A stretch of DNA of 6,038 nucleotides, from assembly GCA_026419655.1 (NCBI GenBank), contig JANZZA010000235.1, positions 1-6,038 of the forward strand. Reading direction: 5' to 3'. The notes under the pieces were generated by a model. That model was not told the DNA's origin. It saw only the letters and a list, made by a program, of their open reading frames with translations, and did not search any database. The translations under genes and the position numbers were made by a program. This DNA is from Armatimonadota bacterium (GTDB lineage: Bacteria > Armatimonadota > Zipacnadia > Zipacnadales > FEN-943). This document shows, one piece after another, positions 1 to 5,295 of the stretch (position 1 is the first letter of the stretch; each line of letters begins with the position of its first letter).

Positions 1-19
1 AGATGTGTATAAGAGACAG
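1..19 (+). other. Tn5 mosaic-end (Nextera-type) adapter remnant
   Basis: The first 19 bases read AGATGTGTATAAGAGACAG, which is exactly the transposon mosaic end used in Tn5-based library preparation. It is not part of the organism's genome. It shows that the contig starts at a read that was not adapter-trimmed, so genomic sequence begins at about base 20. Position exactly at the contig edge makes a natural Tn5 end very unlikely. Confidence 0.95.
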
Positions 20-21
20 GT

Positions 22-255
22 CTTTGTGCCGCCCAGGTCAACGCCGAGGAAATATGCCATGTGCTTGCCCCCTTGTCTGAAGAACTATACACCACGGCCA
101 CTGGAGGGCGCAGCGCAACCTGGGGCGCGTGCGCGACGCCTGGCGGCCTCTGCATCTTTGCGTATGCGTGTGCGGCGCAGCAAAACATTGGTCCTGGCAC
201 GGCAATGCTTGGTGGAGCCGCAAGTCTAAAGGCTCCGGCACGTGTCCCTCTTTGA
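22..255 (+). CDS. possible 3' end of a truncated, unrecognised gene
   Basis: One plus-strand frame is open from just inside the adapter to a TGA at 253-255, about 77 codons, with no good start of its own (an in-frame GTG is at 61). The first part reads like real protein (AAQVNAEEICHVLAPLSEEL) and third codon positions there are roughly two-thirds G or C. The second half, with many Ala, Gly and Cys, is less convincing, and the last ten codons run into the 30-bp tandem repeat. I do not recognise a family. It could be the C-terminus of a gene cut by the contig edge, with its end altered by the repeat, or simply a chance open frame in GC-rich DNA. Nothing in the neighbourhood suggests a function. 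Confidence 0.2.
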   Translation, partial: LCAAQVNAEEICHVLAPLSEELYTTATGGRSATWGACATPGGLCIFAYACAAQQNIGPGTAMLGGAASLKAPARVPL

Positions 256-286
256 ATAGAGGCTCCAGCGCGTGCCCTCTCTAAAA
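227..286. repeat. 30-bp tandem repeat, two units
   Basis: Two adjacent 30-bp units (227-256 and 257-286) share a pattern of RAGGCTCC, then GCGCGTG or GCACGTG, then a CCCTCT-type segment and an A-rich end. The period is exactly 30 between the GGCTCC blocks at 231 and 261. A third, diverged unit lies at 415-445 on the far side of the element at 289-410, so the element appears to sit inside this array. There are no spacers between units, so this is not a CRISPR. Confidence 0.6.
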
Positions 287-288
287 AC

Positions 289-410
289 GCGACAGTTGCA
301 AAAGCTGGCGCTGGCCTCTCCAGAGTGAAGAAAATGTACAGTGGTTTAGGCTCGAGCTTTTACCTGCGACCGCGCCCAGGGGCCGCGAAAGCGGCTTTTG
401 CAACAGTCTC
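289..410 (-). mobile_element. 122-bp MITE-like element, copy 1
   Basis: The ends are 16-bp inverted repeats: GCGACAGTTGCAAAAG at 289-304 and CTTTTGCAACAGTCTC at 395-410 (14 of 16 positions complementary). The length is 122 bp and it has no coding capacity. Its reverse complement aligns with the copy at 574-696: about 70% identity over the first 61 columns by hand count, including an 18-bp block at 350-367 that matches 617-634 at 16 of 18 positions. No target duplication is visible (AAAAC on the left, GTGAA on the right), so this is an old copy. The TGTTGCAAA core resembles ends of several DDE insertion-sequence families, which is inference only. Strand is given relative to copy 574-696. Confidence 0.7.
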
Positions 411-414
411 GTGA

Positions 415-445
415 AAAGAGGCTTCGGCGCGTGCCCATCTTTGAA
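415..445. repeat. third, diverged unit of the 30-bp repeat
   Basis: The stretch AAAGAGGCTTCGGCGCGTGC followed by CCATCTTTGAA repeats the pattern of the two tandem units at 227-286, with GGCTTC at 420-425 in place of GGCTCC. It begins five bases after the right end of the element at 289-410. It may be the continuation of an array that the element interrupted. Confidence 0.5.
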
Positions 446-481
446 AAGAGGGTTGCTGAAAAACGCTCATTTTAGGCCCGC

Positions 482-507
482 GCCGCAGATAGTGCTGCCT
501 CTGCGGC
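482..507. other. perfect 8-bp-stem hairpin in intergenic DNA
   Basis: GCCGCAGA (482-489) and TCTGCGGC (500-507) are perfect inverted repeats around a 10-base loop. There is no T-run on either side, so it does not look like a standard intrinsic terminator. It lies between the two element copies, in DNA with no supported gene. Confidence 0.45.
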
Positions 508-573
508 CCCAGGGTTGTACTCGCTGAGGGAGGCGGGACCCGCAAAGCTGGATTGTGCGCGAATCACGCTCAG

Positions 574-696
574 GTGACTATTGCAAAAGCCCCCTGAGCG
601 GCCGCAAGAAATGAATGCAGGTGAAAGGTCGAGCGCACTGCCTTGTAGGCTTGCTGGGTGCCCACGCAGACCTGCATGAGTTTTTGCACCAATCGC
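574..696 (+). mobile_element. 123-bp MITE-like element, copy 2
   Basis: The left end is GTGACTATTGCAAAAG (574-589) and the right end TTTTTGCACCAATCGC (681-696), which matches the expected inverted terminus at 12 of 16 positions. The interior contains GCGGCCGCAAGAA at 598-610 and the 617-634 block shared with copy 1. It aligns with the split copy at 5296-5543 in opposite orientation; over the 55 bp that form its left end the two agree at 43 positions. The flanks are CTCAG on the left and CTAGA on the right, possibly a decayed target duplication. No protein is encoded. Downstream, 697-826 holds no gene or convincing promoter that I can see. Confidence 0.75.
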
Positions 697-826
697 CTAG
701 AAGCATCAAACAGCAGCCTATTTGCGCCGCGTGCTGAACTTGGGGGAGCTTTTTACGTCGCTTTTCTTGAGACAAATCACGCCTTTGCGCGTTTGAACAT
801 ACCGGTAAGAGGCGGTTTTACGCGCT

Positions 827-834
827 GGGGGTGA
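827..834 (+). promoter_or_regulatory. ribosome binding site that favours the GTG at 840
   Basis: GGGGGTGA matches the AGGAGGTGA consensus well and ends five bases before the GTG at 840. The alternative GTG at 831 lies inside this site, so it has no usable Shine-Dalgarno of its own. Confidence 0.55.
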
Positions 835-839
835 CTGTT

Positions 840-1445
840 GTGCGACGCGGCTTCACTTTAATTGAGTTACTGGTGGTCATCGCTATCATTGGCATCCTGG
901 CGTCCATTCTCTTCCCCGTTTTCGCCCGGGCGCGGGCCAAAGCACGTCAGGCCCAGTGCATCAGTAATCTGCGCCAGCTTGCCACGGCCTTCTCCATGTA
1001 CACCTCGGACTACGACGAGATGTTTCCCGGGGCGCCCAATGGCCCGGCCGGCAGCGGCATGTATGGTGGCTGGGTCTGGTATGCGGCCTTCGGCACGCCA
1101 GGCCCAGGCTACTTCGACGTGACCAGAGGCGCCCTGTATCCCTACGTGCGAAATGCTCAGGTCTATATGTGTCCTGATGACCGCACCGGCAGCGGCTGCA
1201 GCTTTGAACTCAACAGCTACCTGCGCCACGCGCCGCTGGCTATCATCGAAAAACCTGCGGAAACGCTGATGCTCATCCCGGAAGACGCCAGCGGGTCGGC
1301 CAATGACGGGTATTTTGATGTGCCCTGGGGAGACGTAGCCGCCAGGCGCCACAACGACGGCCTGACGTGCAACTTCGTGGACGGGCACGCCAAGTGGCTG
1401 AAGCTGTCGCGCGAAGAAGTCTGGCAGGCCTGCTGGCCCCCCTAA
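840..1445 (+). CDS. type II secretion/type IV pilin-like prepilin with H-X9-DG domain
   Basis: This is a 201-residue pseudopilin or minor-pilin-like protein, made as a precursor in the inner membrane and cut by prepilin peptidase. The leader is very short: MRRG, then cleavage before FTLIE, with the conserved Glu at +5 of the mature protein, followed by a hydrophobic helix (about residues 8-25). The next stretch (FPVFARARAKARQ, NLRQLATAF, then YTSDYDEMFPG) is the form typical of Armatimonadota. The globular part ends with an H-X9-DG motif, His171 to Asp181-Gly182, characteristic of DUF1559-type prepilins. I chose GTG 840 over the in-frame GTG 831 because of the ribosome binding site at 827-834 and the canonical short leader. 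The gene stands alone, with 167-185 bp to the aminotransferase. Its role (secretion pseudopilus, pilus or surface protein) cannot be told from sequence; such genomes carry many paralogues. Confidence 0.93.
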   Translation: MRRGFTLIELLVVIAIIGILASILFPVFARARAKARQAQCISNLRQLATAFSMYTSDYDEMFPGAPNGPAGSGMYGGWVWYAAFGTPGPGYFDVTRGALYPYVRNAQVYMCPDDRTGSGCSFELNSYLRHAPLAIIEKPAETLMLIPEDASGSANDGYFDVPWGDVAARRHNDGLTCNFVDGHAKWLKLSREEVWQACWPP

Positions 1446-1497
1446 GCCCGAGACGACCCCGCAACTTCACCACCGCTGAGTTTGCCCCAGAGGCGCT

Positions 1498-1531
1498 CCT
1501 GCGGCCACCGCAGCACAAGACAGGTTTTTTT
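1498..1531 (+). terminator. possible terminator of the prepilin gene
   Basis: CCTG (1498-1501) can pair with CAGG (1521-1524), immediately followed by seven T residues (1525-1531). Within the arm, CTGCGG (1499-1504) and CCGCAG (1508-1513) form a competing perfect 6-bp stem with a 3-base loop. The T-run directly after a stem, about 50 bp past the prepilin stop, suggests factor-independent termination, but the stem abutting the T-run is only 4 bp. Confidence 0.35.
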
Positions 1532-1588
1532 CCTGCGCCGCTATGGTCGAAAGGTCTCGCCCGTCGCGCGTGGAAGCGCCTGCGCTGG

Positions 1589-1606
1589 TCGGGGCCGGCG
1601 CCCCGA
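1589..1606 (+). promoter_or_regulatory. GC-rich hairpin in the aminotransferase leader
   Basis: TCGGGGC (1589-1595) pairs perfectly with GCCCCGA (1600-1606) around the tetraloop CGGC. It ends 11 bases before the putative Shine-Dalgarno (1618-1622). A 7-bp stem of this GC content would be stable in a transcript and could affect the 5' end or translation. No T-run follows, so it is not a standard terminator. Function is unknown. Confidence 0.4.
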
Positions 1607-1630
1607 AAATAAGTGCCGGGAGTGATGGAT

Positions 1631-2788
1631 ATGCCGCGGCGGGTTTTTGATGAGCGTGACCTTTCACTGGTCAAAGAGGTCCTGGATTCGGGCATGCTTT
1701 CGGGCCTGGGCGGAGGGCAGATGACGCCGCGATTCGAGCGAGAGTTTGCCGCCGCCCTCGGTGCCAAGTATGGAGTGGCAATGAACTCGGCAATGTCCGT
1801 GCTTCATGCGTCAGTCAAGGCTGCCGGAGCCGGCGCAGGTGATGAGGTAATCTGCGACCCGGTATGCGTCTTTGGAGCGGTCGCGACGATGTACAACAAC
1901 GCCGTGCCCGTCTTCGTTGACATTGACCCCGTCACCCACAACATGAACCCGGACCTGCTTGAGGCAAAAATCACCGACCGCACCAGGGCCATCATCGTCA
2001 CCCACGTCTGGGGTCTTCCTGCGCCTATGGACAGAATCATGGAAATTGCGCGGCGCCACGGGCTGTTCGTCATCGAAGATTGCGCCCACGCCATCTTCGC
2101 CTCCTACAAGGGCCAGTACACAGGCACCTTCGGCGATGTTGGCTCCTTTAGCTTCCAGATGAGCAAACAGATGGCTCTGGGCGACGGCGGGATGGCAGTG
2201 ACGAATGACGAGAAAGTCCGCGACGAGCTTGCCCTACATGCAGGCGCCCCCACCTTTCACTCCGTTGCCTACGGTCTGCACTGGAACTACCGCATTACGG
2301 AAGTCACCGCCGCTATCGGCATAGCCCAGCTAGAGCGCATGCATGACTACATCGCCGGGCTTCAGGCGGTGGCCAAACTTTACGACGATGCCGTGGCAGG
2401 CTGCGAGTGGCTGACGTTGCAGCGGGCTGGCCCTGAATACGTTCACACCTTCCATTTCTGGGTTGCCACCTTCTGGGGCGACCGCCACGGCATTTCTATG
2501 GAGGATTTCCGGGCTGCGCTGGAGCGCCACGAATGTGGTGTCAACATCGGCTATACAGGCATGCCGGCCTATAAACATCCGCTGATTGCCGAGCGCCTCG
2601 GTTATGGACGCGGCTGCCCCCTCGACTGCCCGCTCTACGCCGGCCAGGGCAACCAGTATCCGGAAGGCCTTTGCCCCGTCGCTGAGGAAGTTATCCCGCG
2701 CATGGTCCTTGTCTATACCTTTTCCGACGACGAATACCATAAGGTCAACGCCGAACGCTTGCACCAGGTCGTCGAGGAAATTTCCTGA
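1631..2788 (+). CDS. DegT/DnrJ/EryC1/StrS family PLP-dependent sugar aminotransferase
   Basis: This is a 385-residue fold-type I aminotransferase of the family that transfers an amino group, usually from Glu or Gln, to a keto-sugar nucleotide or keto-cyclitol. Visible family marks, numbered from ATG 1631: MTPRFEREFA near the N-terminus; PVFVDID; the cofactor-ring Asp150 in VIEDCAHA; GDVGSFSF; the Schiff-base lysine Lys179 in QMSKQMALGDGG; and NYRITEVTAAIGIAQLERM. The C-terminal CPLYAGQGNQYPEGLCPVAE resembles the cyclitol/inosose-type branch, but I would not name the substrate. EDCAHAIFAS replaces the more usual EDCAHAHGA, and GDGG replaces GEGG. The start is ambiguous: GTG 1613, ATG 1625 and ATG 1631 are all in frame, and GGGAG at 1618-1622 is 8 bases before 1631 but only 2 before 1625. 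It lies just upstream of the exosortase operon in the same direction, which suggests an amino sugar for the same polysaccharide. Confidence 0.93.
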   Translation: MPRRVFDERDLSLVKEVLDSGMLSGLGGGQMTPRFEREFAAALGAKYGVAMNSAMSVLHASVKAAGAGAGDEVICDPVCVFGAVATMYNNAVPVFVDIDPVTHNMNPDLLEAKITDRTRAIIVTHVWGLPAPMDRIMEIARRHGLFVIEDCAHAIFASYKGQYTGTFGDVGSFSFQMSKQMALGDGGMAVTNDEKVRDELALHAGAPTFHSVAYGLHWNYRITEVTAAIGIAQLERMHDYIAGLQAVAKLYDDAVAGCEWLTLQRAGPEYVHTFHFWVATFWGDRHGISMEDFRAALERHECGVNIGYTGMPAYKHPLIAERLGYGRGCPLDCPLYAGQGNQYPEGLCPVAEEVIPRMVLVYTFSDDEYHKVNAERLHQVVEEIS

Positions 2789-2956
2789 TTGCCACGGTTC
2801 CTGGACACACCACTGTCCGGCAACCGGCCGGCAGGACCTGCGGAACACGCGCGGCTGGCGCCGCGTGGGGCTGCCAGCGTTACAGTGGTAGAGTGCAAAG
2901 CCGAGTGGGCGCTTGCGGCCAGCGGCGGGCGAGCGGTACACTGTCGCCGGGTGCCC
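2789..2956 (+). other. structured gap between aminotransferase and exosortase
   Basis: This 168-bp stretch is formally open in the exosortase frame from a TTG at 2789, but its translation (Ala-, Arg- and Gly-rich) does not look like part of the enzyme. It contains an 8-bp inverted repeat, ACCACTGT (2809-2816) and ACAGTGGT (2882-2889). This encloses CCGG-CAA-CCGG and a GCGGC-TGGC-GCCGC hairpin with a CAC/GTG extension. It may be a folded leader or an RNA-processing region. No T-run terminator and no convincing promoter are seen. Confidence 0.35.
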
Positions 2957-3826
2957 ATGTCGGTAAGTCAGGAGAGTGATCAGTCTCACCGTCTCGCGGG
3001 GTCCTCTGTGTGGGGCCAGGCGGGAGTAATGGTGGGGCTGCTCGCGGTTGTTTTTGGTCCCACCTGGGCTTGGGCCGTGGGCATCTGGCGGGAAAGCGAA
3101 TATTACGGCCACGGCTTCCTCATCATTCCAATCAGCGGCTATCTTGCATGGCGGTTGTACCGCACCCGCCCGGCGGCAAGCGGCGCCACCTGGCCCGGGC
3201 TACTGGTGATGAGCGCTGGCCTGATCCTGCACGTGGTCGGCCGCCTCCTTGACGTATGGTTCCCGTCGGGCTTCGGTTTTGTGGCGGCGCTGGCTGGTTT
3301 GGTGTGGTGGCTTTGGGGTGGAAAAACGGCTCGCCATTTCTGGTTCCCCATCGCATACCTGGCCTTTGCCGTGCCCTTAGAGCGCATCCTGGTCCTCCAG
3401 TTGGCTCAGCCCCTTCAACTCGGTTCCAGTGCGGCTGCGGCTTTTTTTCTAAAGAGCACGGGACTGCCTGTGGAGCACGCCGGGACGACCCTGCGTGTCC
3501 CGGACTATACCTTCGAGGTCGCGGTGCCCTGCAGCGGCCTTAAGACCGCCATTGCGATGACTGCCCTTTCGGCCCTGGTCGGGTATCTGCTGACCGGGGC
3601 GCCGCTTGCGCGGGTGATGGTCTTCCTGGCAGGGGTACCCGTGGCTCTGGTGGCCAACGCTGTGCGGATAGTGGTCGTCCTGGTGCTGGCGAGCACAGTC
3701 AGTCCGGCCGTGGCTGAGGGCTTCTTTCACACGGCATCAGGATTGCTGGTGTTTGCGCTGGGGTTTGGCGGGTTGCTGGTTGTGGCGAGGCTCCTGGGAT
3801 GCAGAGGTATACGGTCCGATATCTAG
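2957..3826 (+). CDS. xrt: exosortase (EpsH-like transpeptidase)
   Basis: This is a polytopic inner-membrane cysteine protease/transpeptidase of the exosortase/archaeosortase family, thought to process C-terminal PEP-CTERM-type sorting signals on exported proteins. From ATG 2957 it has 289 residues and roughly eight hydrophobic segments, starting at about residue 20. All three expected catalytic residues are present: Cys192 in VPCSGLKTA, Arg237 in ANAVRIVVV and His258 in FFHTASG. The upstream family feature ESEYYGHGFLIIPISGY is also clear. The frame is open back to TTG 2789, but that would add 56 atypical residues; GTG 2951 is another option. The Shine-Dalgarno is weak for every choice, so the start is uncertain. 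Its 3' end overlaps the EpsI gene by 28 bases. The subfamily and cognate sorting signal cannot be assigned by eye. Confidence 0.93.
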   Translation: MSVSQESDQSHRLAGSSVWGQAGVMVGLLAVVFGPTWAWAVGIWRESEYYGHGFLIIPISGYLAWRLYRTRPAASGATWPGLLVMSAGLILHVVGRLLDVWFPSGFGFVAALAGLVWWLWGGKTARHFWFPIAYLAFAVPLERILVLQLAQPLQLGSSAAAAFFLKSTGLPVEHAGTTLRVPDYTFEVAVPCSGLKTAIAMTALSALVGYLLTGAPLARVMVFLAGVPVALVANAVRIVVVLVLASTVSPAVAEGFFHTASGLLVFALGFGGLLVVARLLGCRGIRSDI

Positions 3827-4443
3827 TAGCGTGCACACTGCTGGCGGTGGTTGGTCTTGCAGGACACGCTTTGACGCGACGACAGCCCCAGGGACACGTC
3901 AAGCCGCCCGACTGGGCCCACACACTGCCCCGCCACGTAGGGGGATGGACCGGCCAGGACATCGCCCCAGACAAGGAAGTGGCCGACTACCTCGCCGCCG
4001 ATGCGCTGCTCGTCCGCCGGTACACCAGGGAAGGGCGGGTGGTTGACGTCACGGCAGTCTTCGGCACGCGCTGGCGGGCGCTGCACTCTCCGGCGGGCTG
4101 CTATCCCTCCCAGGGCTGGCAAATCCAGGAGCGCAGCGAAATCGAGATAGCGCCTCTCGGCCCGCTCCCTCATCCCGGCCCGCTACACGCCGAGAAGCTG
4201 GTTGTCAAACAAGCCGACAGGCATTTGCTCGTCCTTTACCTTTACGCCCACCCCGGAGGCACCACCGCAAGCTGGGTGCAACAATGCCTGAAAGTGACGA
4301 GTAGTAGGGGCGCCAGCGGGGGTATAGTACTGATAGTTAACGCCGAGTTCACTCCGCAGACTGAGTCCAAAGTAGAGGCCGACGCTCGGCAACTGGTTAG
4401 TCTAATATACCCTTACCTGGTGAAACACTGGTATGAGCACTGA
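3799..4443 (+). CDS. epsI: EpsI-family protein (DUF3485), exosortase partner
   Basis: This is a 214-residue protein with one N-terminal membrane anchor (about residues 9-25) and an extracytoplasmic DUF3485 domain. Family marks in order: LPRHVGGWTGQDI (about 43-55), the ADALLVRRYTREG region, then the core HSPAGCYPSQGW, with His96, Pro98, Cys101 and Trp107. EpsI proteins are encoded next to, or fused to, exosortases in exopolysaccharide loci; their biochemical role is not established, but they are needed for polymer production where studied. ATG 3799 lies inside the exosortase gene and has a GAGG (3787-3790) 8 bases upstream, so the two are very probably translationally coupled. The stop overlaps the next gene. 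Here EpsI is a separate protein, not the C-terminal fusion found in some exosortases. Confidence 0.92.
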   Translation: MQRYTVRYLVACTLLAVVGLAGHALTRRQPQGHVKPPDWAHTLPRHVGGWTGQDIAPDKEVADYLAADALLVRRYTREGRVVDVTAVFGTRWRALHSPAGCYPSQGWQIQERSEIEIAPLGPLPHPGPLHAEKLVVKQADRHLLVLYLYAHPGGTTASWVQQCLKVTSSRGASGGIVLIVNAEFTPQTESKVEADARQLVSLIYPYLVKHWYEH

Positions 4444-5152
4444 CGGCGGTTTAGGAGCTGTGGATGGGCCGGATACCGAGGCCGCGCGGGCCAATTCTGT
4501 GCCGGCGGCAGCCCTGCCCACGGTGGTTGGATTCCCACGCCGGGAAAGCCCCGCTTATCTTGTCGCCAAGCGAATCCTCGACATACTTGGAGCCACCGCG
4601 GGCATCCTTTTGTGTATCCCGTTATGGATGATTGCTGGGGTCCTGATCAAGCTAGACTCGCCCGGCGGAGTTTTTCACGTCCAGCAGCGCGTGGGAGAGG
4701 GCGGAAGGCCCTTCCGGTTCTACAAGCTGCGCACTATGTACCTGGACGCCGAAAAGCGATTGGAAGAGCTTAGGGCCCACAATGAGATGTCCGGGCCAGT
4801 GTTTAAGATCCGGCGAGACCCCAGGATAACACGGGTGGGCCGGTGGCTGCGCCGTTTCAGTCTGGACGAGACGCCACAACTGATCCACGTGCTATTGGGG
4901 CAGATGAGCCTGGTCGGCCCCCGCCCGCCCCTTCTAGAAGAAGTACTCCGCTACGAACCATGGATGACCGAGCGATTAAGCGTGCGGCCGGGCCTGACCT
5001 GCATCTGGCAGGTCGAGGGCCGCAACGAAGTGCCCTTCGAAAAATGGGTCGAGATGGACATCTACTACATCCGCAATCGCAATTTCTGGATGGACCTCCG
5101 GCTTCTTCTGCGCACTATCGCGGCGGTCCTCATCGGCCGGGGCGCATACTGA
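4433..5152 (+). CDS. polyprenyl-phosphate sugar-1-phosphate transferase (bacterial sugar transferase)
   Basis: This is a 239-residue monotopic phosphoglycosyl transferase that starts polysaccharide assembly by moving a sugar-1-phosphate from a nucleotide sugar to undecaprenyl phosphate at the inner membrane. A polar, probably disordered N-terminus (1-38) precedes KRILDILGATAGILLCIPLW, the re-entrant membrane helix (about 47-72). Then come FRFYKLRTM (95-102), the catalytic acid pair Asp145-Glu146 in RFSLDETPQL, LVGPRPP (160-166) and RPGLTCIWQVEGRN (185-198). It lacks the extra N-terminal transmembrane block of WbaP/WcaJ-type enzymes, so it is the short, single-domain form. Its start ATG overlaps the end of the EpsI gene by 11 bases (ATGAGCACTGA), so it belongs to the same operon. 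The sugar cannot be predicted from sequence. Confidence 0.95.
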   Translation: MSTDGGLGAVDGPDTEAARANSVPAAALPTVVGFPRRESPAYLVAKRILDILGATAGILLCIPLWMIAGVLIKLDSPGGVFHVQQRVGEGGRPFRFYKLRTMYLDAEKRLEELRAHNEMSGPVFKIRRDPRITRVGRWLRRFSLDETPQLIHVLLGQMSLVGPRPPLLEEVLRYEPWMTERLSVRPGLTCIWQVEGRNEVPFEKWVEMDIYYIRNRNFWMDLRLLLRTIAAVLIGRGAY

Positions 5153-5218
5153 CGGGGCTCCTCGGCGCGGCTGCCCCTTTGGCGCGATAGATTCTCCGCG
5201 GCGGCATTGCTCACAATA

Positions 5219-5254
5219 CCAGGCGGGCTATCCTAGCGCCGGTTGGTCGCCTGG
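5219..5254. terminator. inverted repeat after the operon, possible bidirectional terminator
   Basis: CCAGGCG (5219-5225) and CGCCTGG (5248-5254) are perfect 7-bp inverted repeats. Inside them GCTA (5227-5230) and TAGC (5234-5237) form a second short stem. It lies 66 bp past the sugar transferase stop, between genes that converge. No T-run follows on either strand, so a terminator role is only plausible. Closer to the stop, GGGGC and GCCCC (about 5154-5178) form a weaker hairpin followed by only three T residues. Confidence 0.35.
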
Positions 5255-5295
5255 ATTAAAACGCTTCCCGGCCAAAGACCGTTTGGTTGTCTCAA

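Noticed and set aside
227..445. CRISPR array
   Set aside because: The 30-bp units are directly adjacent without unique spacers, only three diverged units exist, and no cas gene is near.
793..821. Promoter with TTGAAC at 793-798 and TTTTAC at 816-821, spacing 17
   Set aside because: The match is only about 4 of 6 and 3 of 6, and transcription would start almost on top of the ribosome binding site.
20..839. tRNA or other structured RNA gene
   Set aside because: No cloverleaf with acceptor, T-loop or anticodon features could be found; the inverted repeats here are explained by the elements and one simple hairpin.
867..1388. Long minus-strand open frame opposite the prepilin
   Set aside because: It is antisense to a gene with an unmistakable family signature; the length comes from high GC content.
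2775..2786. 12-bp palindrome AGGAAATTTCCT at the aminotransferase stop as an operator
   Set aside because: A perfect 12-bp palindrome is expected about once or twice by chance in 6 kb, and it lies within coding sequence.
2330..3112. 260-codon minus-strand open frame across the aminotransferase end and the gap
   Set aside because: It overlaps conserved aminotransferase coding sequence on the other strand, and no recognisable motif is present.
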